In this document: piece after piece, positions 22,537 through 27,890 of the stretch | Layout: every line of letters starts with the position of its first letter | Numbering within the stretch: the first letter of the stretch is position 1 | Assembly: GCA_045636265.1 (NCBI GenBank) | Contig: JAZTXD010000011.1 | Span: 1 to 44,361, forward strand | Reading direction: 5' to 3' | DNA: 44,361 nucleotides | Source of the DNA: Flemingiibacterium sp045636265 | GTDB lineage: Bacteria > Bacillota > Clostridia > Oscillospirales > CAG-272 | Notes under the pieces: model-generated | The model's input: only the letters and a program-made list of their open reading frames with translations | Told to the model about the DNA's origin: nothing | Databases searched by the model: none | Position numbers and translations under genes: made by a program

Positions 22537-22698
22537 ATGTACGAAACAGTAAAAACAGTAAACGGCTACGAAATCAAGAGAATGAAAGGCACACACGGAG
22601 CCTACCATGTAAACGTGAGAGAGGGAAAAGGCTGGAGAGAGTACCACACATTCCGCACAATCAAAGCGGCGGCTGCTTTTTGCGAGACTTTGAGATAA
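22537..22698 (+). CDS. 53-aa hypothetical protein
   Basis: A 53-residue protein starting at ATG 22537 behind GAGGAAATAAAA. The longer frame from 22417 overlaps the previous gene and the hairpin. The basic, beta-rich middle (VNGYEIKRMKGTHGAYHVNV) and FRTIKAAAAFCETL end look like a small compact DNA- or RNA-binding fold, but I recognise no family. Confidence 0.66.
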   Translation: MYETVKTVNGYEIKRMKGTHGAYHVNVREGKGWREYHTFRTIKAAAAFCETLR

Positions 22699-22713
22699 TC
22701 AACAAAACGCCGG

Positions 22714-22733
22714 GGGCGGCGGCAAAACCGCCC
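22714..22733 (+). repeat. hairpin with CGGCAAAA loop, copy 2
   Basis: GGGCGG, loop CGGCAAAA, CCGCCC. The stem differs from the other two copies, but the eight-base loop keeps the CGGC(A/C)AA pattern and is closed by GG/CC in the same way. Confidence 0.66.
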
Positions 22734-22759
22734 GGAATAAAAAAGAGAGGTACATATAA

Positions 22760-22933
22760 ATGATTTCAAATCAAACAATTTTTGAAAGACTTGCGAGCAT
22801 TGAGTGCGAACTTTTTTACAAGTGGACGGACATGTCTCCGGAGGATCCGCACTACGAGGAAATAAAGCAGGCACACGCAGAAGCAAAAAAAGCCCTTGAA
22901 ATATTCGCGAAGGCGACGGGCTGCCACAATTAA
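22760..22933 (+). CDS. 57-aa acidic helical protein
   Basis: A 57-residue protein (MISNQTIFERLASIECELFY, with EDPHYEEIKQAHAEAKKALE later) starting behind AGAGAGGT. It is mostly helix, acidic, with two cysteines. It stands between two hairpins of the shared-loop family. Function unknown. Confidence 0.64.
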   Translation: MISNQTIFERLASIECELFYKWTDMSPEDPHYEEIKQAHAEAKKALEIFAKATGCHN

Positions 22934-22944
22934 GAAAACACCGA

Positions 22945-22966
22945 GCCCCGGCGGCAAATCCGGGGC
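22945..22966 (+). repeat. hairpin with CGGCAAAT loop, copy 3
   Basis: GCCCCGG, loop CGGCAAAT, CCGGGGC. The stem and 7 of 8 loop bases match copy 1. Flanking bases (CCGAG upstream, AGAAA downstream) are conserved too, so the duplicated unit extends over about 30 bases. Confidence 0.7.
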
Positions 22967-22980
22967 AGAAAACGATTGAC

Positions 22981-23070
22981 GGCTTTTTTGCACGTGTTTT
23001 CAATTATGTTACAGTTTGGACTCCACATGTGCTACAATTTTACGCCCCAATGTAGTATAATATGTACATC
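22981..23070 (+). promoter_or_regulatory. promoter-like module B (copy 2 of a duplicated element)
   Basis: The gapless counterpart of module A, offset by exactly 840 bp. Here the -10 is a perfect TATAAT (23056-23061). The direct repeats CCACATGTGCTA (23023) and CCCAATGTAGTA (23046) again lie 23 bp apart. It drives the 39-aa peptide gene starting at 23092. Confidence 0.7.
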
Positions 23071-23091
23071 AAATGAGGAAGGAGGACGGCA

Positions 23092-23211
23092 ATGAGCAAG
23101 CAAAAGAAAAACGGCAACCAAAACAAGACTCTCGAAATCGTTGTTCTGGTCACCGCGATCTTGAACTTAACTAAATCAATTTTTGATTTAGTTCAAAAGT
23201 TCCTCGAATGA
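23092..23211 (+). CDS. 39-aa hydrophobic peptide, type I toxin-like
   Basis: The 39-residue peptide has a basic start (MSKQKKNGNQNK), one hydrophobic helix (LEIVVLVTAILNL) and an amphipathic end (SIFDLVQKFLE). The strong AAGGAGG site and module B lie upstream. The coding DNA contains a near-perfect inverted repeat, AACTAAATCA and TGATTTAGTT (about 23168-23193). A consensus promoter faces it from downstream on the minus strand. The form and the antisense setting fit a type I toxin, but no family was matched. Confidence 0.68.
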   Translation: MSKQKKNGNQNKTLEIVVLVTAILNLTKSIFDLVQKFLE

Positions 23212-23245
23212 GCGAAGGGGAGGGAAACCTCCCCGACTCGCCGGC

Positions 23246-23274
23246 ATTATACCACAAATATGAGCTTTTGTCAA
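23246..23274 (-). promoter_or_regulatory. perfect antisense promoter facing the 39-aa peptide gene
   Basis: On the minus strand: TTGACA (23274-23269), 17 bp, TATAAT (23251-23246). Transcription would begin near 23239 and run leftward over the hairpin GGGGAGG/CCTCCCC (23217-23234) and the peptide gene. No minus-strand gene lies in its path, so the product should be an antisense RNA. Confidence 0.78.
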
Positions 23275-23308
23275 TATAATTATAGCATTTTTTGGAAAGG
23301 AGTATAAA

Positions 23309-23398
23309 ATGTTAGATATTTTACTTGATGTTGTTTCTATCGCTCTTAGTATTTTTACAATCGTTATAGTGATAAAAATGTGGAGGGGTAAGAAATGA
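23309..23398 (+). CDS. 29-aa single-helix membrane peptide
   Basis: The 29-residue peptide consists almost wholly of one membrane helix (LLDVVSIALSIFTIVIVIK) with a basic end (MWRGKK). GGAAAGGAGTATAAA precedes ATG 23309, and the stop overlaps the next gene as ATGA. The tight pairing with an HTH gene suggests a regulated toxic or holin-like peptide. Inference only. Confidence 0.64.
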   Translation: MLDILLDVVSIALSIFTIVIVIKMWRGKK

Positions 23399-23589
23399 CA
23401 GACAACGGAACCTTTGCGAAAGAGCTCAAAGAAGCACGAGCAGCCACCGGCATGAGCCAACAGAAAATGGCCGACCGCATGATTATATCAAAGCGCACGA
23501 TCGAAAAGTGGGAAACCGGAGAACGCACTCCCCCGCCCTATGTTCAGCGCTTTGTATTGAATGAGCTCAACAACTTAAAAGAGCAATAA
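23395..23589 (+). CDS. 64-aa XRE-family DNA-binding protein
   Basis: The 64-residue protein is a single helix-turn-helix (AATGMSQQKMADRMIISKRT, then EKWETGERTPPPYV). It starts in an ATGA overlap with the 29-aa membrane peptide and ends before a terminator. It may control its own operon or act as the antitoxin/regulator of the peptide. Confidence 0.82.
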   Translation: MTDNGTFAKELKEARAATGMSQQKMADRMIISKRTIEKWETGERTPPPYVQRFVLNELNNLKEQ

Positions 23590-23595
23590 CACGAC

Positions 23596-23628
23596 AGAGA
23601 GGGGCCCACAGCGGCCGCCTCTCTTTTT
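23596..23628 (+). terminator. intrinsic terminator after the HTH gene
   Basis: AGAGAGG (23596-23602) pairs with CCTCTCT (23618-23624), with further GGCC pairing inside, followed by five T. It isolates the small-gene cluster from the tRNA/packaging region. Confidence 0.85.
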
Positions 23629-23639
23629 AATTTGCCGGT

Positions 23640-23864
23640 AACTTGCCGAGCGAGAGGGGATAAAAGGAGACAAAAGGGGAGCACTGGGGAGCACCGGGGA
23701 TAAAAAGGGATATATCGCTATGTTATAGTGTATCATGCAGAAGCTGTCAGGCAAGGGGAATACCCTCCGGGCAGCTTCTACGCATATATGCGGGCGCTTT
23801 ATGGCGGGAGTATATACTCAGCCGCAACGATTAGAGGTCGTCCCTCTGCGCCCGCAATCCTCCC
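23640..23864 (+). promoter_or_regulatory. non-coding leader of the tRNA pair: G-rich repeats, extended -10 promoter, hairpin, palindromes
   Basis: No gene is credible here. GGGGA recurs five times (about 23655-23710), including GGGGAGCAC(T/C) twice in tandem. TGTTATAGT (23721-23729) is an extended -10 promoter. Just after it, AGAAGCTG (23739-23746) pairs with CAGCTTCT (23772-23779) around an inner GGG/CCC stem. Palindromes CGCATATATGCG (23781-23792) and AGTATATACT (23809-23818) follow. The promoter probably serves the tRNAs. The other elements may mark a structured RNA or protein-binding site. Confidence 0.55.
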
Positions 23865-23950
23865 GCGGACGTGGTGGAAATGGTAGACACGCGAGCTTCA
23901 GGCGCTCGTGGCTTCCAGCCGTGAGAGTTCGAGCCTCTCCGTCCGCACCA
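23865..23950 (+). tRNA. tRNA-Leu (anticodon CAG)
   Basis: The 86-base cloverleaf has acceptor GCGGACG/CGTCCGC, an encoded A-CCA end, anticodon arm CGAGC-TTCAGGC-GCTCG giving CAG, a long class II variable arm, and T arm GAGAG-TTCGAGC-CTCTC. It reads CTG, a frequent codon in this genome. It lies five bases before tRNA-Gln, on the same transcript. Confidence 0.95.
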
Positions 23951-23955
23951 TATAA

Positions 23956-24030
23956 AGGGGCGTCGCCAAGTGGTAAGGCATGGGACTTTGACTCCCACAC
24001 GCGCCGGTTCAATCCCGGCCGCCCCAGCCA
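23956..24030 (+). tRNA. tRNA-Gln (anticodon TTG)
   Basis: The 75-base cloverleaf has D arm GCC/GGC, anticodon arm TGGGA-CTTTGAC-TCCCA giving TTG, T arm GCCGG-TTCAATC-CCGGC, and a GCCA 3' end. The first acceptor pair is A1-A72, a mismatch where tRNA-Gln normally has the weak U1-A72 pair. The remaining six pairs GGGGCG/CGCCCC are intact, so it should still be recognised. Confidence 0.93.
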
Positions 24031-24056
24031 ACACAAAACACAAAGGAGGCGCACAC

Positions 24057-24749
24057 ATGAGCGACTTATTCAGCACAGGTAAAGCCAAGCACAAAAGCGG
24101 GGGCTTCTCTGTCGCTGCTTCCGGTGGCGCCGATTTAGTGAAGCGTCTCCGTAAGCTGGAGAACGGTGGCAAGGAAGCGATCCAAAAGACCGTCACAGAC
24201 TTTACCACAAGAGCTCCGGCGTGGGTATCAAGGGGAATCCGCGAGCACTACGGCGTAGACACGGCAGCCATTAAGGAGGCCGAAGGAAAGCCGAGCCGCG
24301 GCAAGACCTCAATCAAGGTCGCAGGCGTCACCGTAGACGGGGCAAGCCTCCAGTACAAAGGCCGCACCCTGACGCCGACGCACTTCAAAATGAACCCGAA
24401 GCAAGTCCCAGAAGCACGCCAGAATAAATACATAAGAATACCCGGCGGGGGCATAGGCAACGGCTCGCCCGTAGCTATGATGCAGGCGCCGAAGAAGTAC
24501 ACAGTGAAGGCGCAGATCATAAAAGGCAAACGCTCCAGCCTTCCGGCCGGCACATTTATTGCAGCAGGCAGGGGCGGCTCTGTCCTGCCCTTCCAGAGAA
24601 CCGGCGAGGGACGCGGGCCTATTGACGCAGTGCGCACTCTCTCAGTGCCGCAAATGATAGACGGCAGAGCCAAGGGGACAATCGAGCAAATGATAAACGA
24701 GGGTCTGAGCAAGCGTTTCGAGCACCATATAAACCGCGCCATGAAGTGA
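24057..24749 (+). CDS. minor tail protein Z-like (tail completion)
   Basis: The 230-residue protein starts at ATG 24057 behind AAAGGAGGCGCACAC. The frame is open upstream, but that part is the tRNA-Gln gene. LVKRLRKLENGGKEAIQKTV, then APAWVSRGIREHYGV and TPTHFKM with a glycine-rich centre recall the phage minor tail protein Z (GPZ) family. In lambda Z lies after the head genes. Here it stands before the terminase, cut off from the tail operon by a packaging region. Confidence 0.72.
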   Translation: MSDLFSTGKAKHKSGGFSVAASGGADLVKRLRKLENGGKEAIQKTVTDFTTRAPAWVSRGIREHYGVDTAAIKEAEGKPSRGKTSIKVAGVTVDGASLQYKGRTLTPTHFKMNPKQVPEARQNKYIRIPGGGIGNGSPVAMMQAPKKYTVKAQIIKGKRSSLPAGTFIAAGRGGSVLPFQRTGEGRGPIDAVRTLSVPQMIDGRAKGTIEQMINEGLSKRFEHHINRAMK

Positions 24750-25000
24750 GCGCGCAGCAAATGAACGCACAGCAACGCACGAGAACGCACGAGAGACTTT
24801 CACAGCGTGGGTAATAGAATTGTACCCCCAAACAATAAAACGCGTTTAAACGGCGTAAGAACGCGCGAGAATAATTTCCGCGGGTCCTTCCGGAAAAAAT
24901 TTTTCCCTGCGGTGCTGGCGAGCCCAGAATGTGCGCAGACTCAAAAAAATTTTTTCAGGCCGTTTCGTTTCGTCTGAAACATCAAAAAGGAGGTGGCGCC
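24750..25000. promoter_or_regulatory. non-coding putative cos/packaging region
   Basis: This 251-bp gap directly before the Nu1-like gene has three AACGCAC repeats at exactly 10-bp steps (24764, 24774, 24784) and a variant AACGCGC near 24860, as expected for protein sites on one DNA face. Further on are CCGCGGGTCCTTCC (24879), GGAAAAAATTTTTCC (24891-24905), GGTGCTGGCGAG (24912) and an A7T6 tract (24945). A lambda-type terminase pair implies cohesive ends. The cut position cannot be fixed from sequence alone. Confidence 0.55.
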
Positions 25001-25576
25001 ATGTCAGGAGCTACAAAACAAAACCTGCAAGGCTCGGCAATAATAGCAAAGCTGTTCGGCGTCACCGAGCGCCGAGTGCAGCAGCTCGCAAAAGAAGGCA
25101 TTATTCCAGCAGCGCAGGAAAAACCGTATAAATTCGACCTGCTGCCGACAGTGCAGGCATATATAAAGCACCTGAGCGCGAAAGCCGCAGGCAGAGAGGA
25201 AAAGGGAGCCGACGATGTGCGGGCAATCTCCGACAAGCTCAGAGCCGAGGCAGACCTTAAACGCCACAAGGCAGACATGGCAGAAATGCAGCTCAAAGAG
25301 CTGGAGGGCGAAATGCACCGGAGCGAGGACGTCGAGGCCGTGATGAACGACCTCGTGTACACAATCCGCAGCATGATACTGGCGCTTCCCGGCCGTCTCG
25401 CTATGGACGTTGTGCAGACGTCAAACGCCAACGAGGCGTCGGCTATTATCCGGGCAGAGTGCCACAAGATACTCGAAGAACTGGCGGCGTATAGTTACGA
25501 TCCCGAAGTATACCAGCGGCGGGTAAGGGATCGCGAGGGCTGGAAAGAAGCGCTCGAAGATGAAACCGACGACTAA
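25001..25576 (+). CDS. terS: terminase small subunit, Nu1-like
   Basis: The 191-residue protein has an N-terminal winged helix (about 10-60, IIAKLFGVTERRVQQLAKEG) like lambda Nu1, which binds cos. A charged helical region and a C-terminal part that contacts gpA follow. AAAAGGAGGTGGCGCC decides ATG 25001. The longer frame from 24929 lies in the non-coding region. The gene overlaps the large subunit by 17 bases. Confidence 0.88.
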   Translation: MSGATKQNLQGSAIIAKLFGVTERRVQQLAKEGIIPAAQEKPYKFDLLPTVQAYIKHLSAKAAGREEKGADDVRAISDKLRAEADLKRHKADMAEMQLKELEGEMHRSEDVEAVMNDLVYTIRSMILALPGRLAMDVVQTSNANEASAIIRAECHKILEELAAYSYDPEVYQRRVRDREGWKEALEDETDD

Positions 25577-27491
25577 AAAAGCCACAAAGCAACTCAACGC
25601 AGCCATAGGCCCGGCAGTCCGGAACTTCAAACCGCCGGAAGCTCTCACGGTGGCCGAATGGGCCGACAGATACCGCCGACTGTCTCCGGAGAACTCAGCC
25701 GAGGCGGGCCCGTGGCGCACTTCGAGAACGCCGTACCTAAAGGAACCCATGGAGGCGTTCACCGATCCCAAGGTCAAGAAAATAGTAATGGTCGCCGCTT
25801 CTCAGGTCGGCAAGTCCGAGCTTGAGCTGAATATAATCGGCTATATTATAGACCAAGATCCCGGCTCTGTCCTCTTTGTTCAGCCGACACTGGACGACGC
25901 GAGGAAATTCTCGCGACTTCGTATCGCTCCAATGATACGCGACAGCAAGCGACTGAAAGCCAAAGTCTCAGACATAAAGGCGAAGGACTCCGGAAACACA
26001 ATCCTGCAGAAGTCCTTCCCCGGTGGTATGCTCACGATCACCGGCTCAAATAGTGCCTCGGCTCTCGCTTCCACCCCTGCGCGGTATATCCTCGGCGACG
26101 AGCGCGACCGCTGGGCGCCAAGCGCCGGAACTGAGGGCGATCCGTGGGCGCTCGCGGAAGCGCGTCAGGCGACGTTCTACAATGCGAAGGCCGTCGAGGT
26201 ATCAACCCCGACGATCAAAGGCGCTTCAAATATTGAAAATAGTTACTATCAAGGCACGCAAGAGCGCTGGTGCCACCAGTGCCCGGAATGTGGCGAATAC
26301 GGCGAGATAATCTTCGACCGGATCCGCTTCGACACGTCGTGCATAAAGGTGAGGGGCAAAAAAGTCTATACCATTAACGGCCCGATCTCGTGGGTATGCC
26401 CTCACTGCGGCTGCCTGAGCACCGAGGACACAATGCGCAAACAGCCCGCAAAGTGGATCGCAAACAACCCGGAAGCATACGCCACGGGCACGCGCTCCTT
26501 TTGGCTGAATGCCTTCTCGTCGCCGTGGACGCCATGGCAGAAAATTATATTAAAATTTCTTCACGCAAAAGACGATCCCCAAAAGCTCAAAGTTGTATTT
26601 AATACACTTTTCGGCGAAGTCTGGGAGGATCGCGGCGACGGAGTCGACGAGGACACAATGCTCTCCCGCCGTGAGGACTACGGCACCAATGCGGACGGCT
26701 CCCCGGTAGAAGTGCCGGAGGGCGTGCTCGTGCTCACCTGCGGCGTAGATACGCAGGACAACCGACTGGAATATGAGGTCGTAGGCCACGGCCATTACGG
26801 CGAGACATGGGGCATAAAAAAGGGCTATATCATGGGAAAGCCGGACAGCCCGGAAGTGTGGCAGCGTCTCGACGACGTGATCGACCACGTTTACAAGTTC
26901 AAAGACTCGGAGCGCGGGCTCAAGATCTCAATAACATGTATCGACTCCGGCGGCCATTATACGCAGGAAGTATACGAAGCCTGCCGACCTCGAAAAAATA
27001 AGCGCGTTTTTGCTATTAAGGGCAAGGGCGGCGACGGCGTTCCGTTCGTGTCGCCTCCTTCAAAGGTGCCGATCCGCGACAGCAAAAAAGTCACCTGCTG
27101 GCTTTACACTCTCGGAGTAGACGCCGGAAAGGCTGCTATCAAGTCAGCGACCGAGGTGCAGGAAGCCGGGCCGAAGTATTGCCACTTCCCAAGCGGCGAC
27201 AGCTACGGCTACGACTCCTATTACTTCAACGGCCTGCTCTCGGAAAAGCTGGAGCTTACGCAAACAAAGCGCGGCAACGTCTGGGCGTGGGTGAAGATCC
27301 CCGGACACCAGAGAAACGAAGCACTCGACTGTCGCAACTACGCAATGGCCGGCTTCAAGATTATAGATCCCGACACTTTCGCGGTAGAGCAACGACTCAA
27401 AGAACTGCCGGCGCAAGCTGCACCGAAACAACCGGCACAGCAAAAGCCGAAGCGTCAAAAGCCGCCGGAGTATAAATTCGACACATGGTAA
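25560..27491 (+). CDS. terL: terminase large subunit, lambda gpA family
   Basis: The 643-residue protein has an ATPase domain (about 60-280) with MVAASQVGKSE as Walker A-like loop and YILGDERDRW as Walker B. Zinc-binding CPECGEYGEI and CPHCGC pairs lie near 250-290. The nuclease domain (about 390-600) contains GVDTQDNRLEYEVVG and CIDSGGHYT. It cuts concatemers at cos and pumps DNA into the prohead. The length fits the family. It pairs with the Nu1-like subunit, so cos packaging is expected. Confidence 0.96.
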   Translation: MKPTTKKATKQLNAAIGPAVRNFKPPEALTVAEWADRYRRLSPENSAEAGPWRTSRTPYLKEPMEAFTDPKVKKIVMVAASQVGKSELELNIIGYIIDQDPGSVLFVQPTLDDARKFSRLRIAPMIRDSKRLKAKVSDIKAKDSGNTILQKSFPGGMLTITGSNSASALASTPARYILGDERDRWAPSAGTEGDPWALAEARQATFYNAKAVEVSTPTIKGASNIENSYYQGTQERWCHQCPECGEYGEIIFDRIRFDTSCIKVRGKKVYTINGPISWVCPHCGCLSTEDTMRKQPAKWIANNPEAYATGTRSFWLNAFSSPWTPWQKIILKFLHAKDDPQKLKVVFNTLFGEVWEDRGDGVDEDTMLSRREDYGTNADGSPVEVPEGVLVLTCGVDTQDNRLEYEVVGHGHYGETWGIKKGYIMGKPDSPEVWQRLDDVIDHVYKFKDSERGLKISITCIDSGGHYTQEVYEACRPRKNKRVFAIKGKGGDGVPFVSPPSKVPIRDSKKVTCWLYTLGVDAGKAAIKSATEVQEAGPKYCHFPSGDSYGYDSYYFNGLLSEKLELTQTKRGNVWAWVKIPGHQRNEALDCRNYAMAGFKIIDPDTFAVEQRLKELPAQAAPKQPAQQKPKRQKPPEYKFDTW

Positions 27492-27503
27492 GGAGGCGAC
27501 ACA

Positions 27504-27758
27504 ATGGCAAACAAGACAGATATTCAGGAAAGGATCACCTTCCGGCAGACAGCGCTCAAAGCGGCGCGCGAAGCATACACGGCTTTGCTCTCCGGGCAGG
27601 TGCAGTCCTATGCAATAGGCAGCAGAAACCTGACAAGGCTCGACCTTGAAAAGCTGAAAGCGGAAATAAATCAGCTTGAAAAGGAAATTGACGAGCTCAC
27701 GGCCTCGCTCAGTGGGGCAAGGCGCCGCGCGGTGGGAGTAGTCCCCCGCGACTGGTAA
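27504..27758 (+). CDS. gpW/DUF6148-like head-tail connector
   Basis: The 84-residue helical protein contains SGQVQSYAIGSRNLTRLDLEKLKAE split by one residue, the signature of the small DUF6148/gpW-like proteins found between terminase and portal in lambda-type head operons. AAGGAGGCGACACA precedes the ATG. It probably helps join head and tail. Confidence 0.82.
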   Translation: MANKTDIQERITFRQTALKAAREAYTALLSGQVQSYAIGSRNLTRLDLEKLKAEINQLEKEIDELTASLSGARRRAVGVVPRDW

Positions 27759-27760
27759 AG

Positions 27761-27875
27761 CATTTTCGTGATCTCGCGAAAATGGTAAATATTTGAGTAA
27801 ACGCCGGGCGACCGGCTTTACTACGGCAGCACCGGGCGGGAGTTTGCTCCTTCTTCCCTCGGCCTGCCGTTTTTT
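27761..27875 (+). ncRNA. structured intergenic RNA ending in a terminator-like hairpin, before the portal gene
   Basis: Three hairpins follow one another in the late mRNA. CATTTTCG/CGAAAATG (27761-27784) has an 8-base loop. GTAAA-c-GCCGG/CCGGC-TTTAC (27797-27821) has a GNRA-type GCGA tetraloop. ACGGCAG/CTGCCGT (27823-27870) is followed by TTTTT and has inner GGAG/CTCC pairing. The last is an intrinsic terminator in the middle of the structural operon. This could attenuate portal expression or respond to a ligand or protein. Confidence 0.62.
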
Positions 27876-27890
27876 AATACTTGTAAGGAG

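Noticed and set aside
23818..24208. Minus-strand ORFs containing strings like GRRGSNSHGWKPRAPEA
   Set aside because: These are antisense translations of the tRNA-Leu and tRNA-Gln genes, a well-known false gene pattern.
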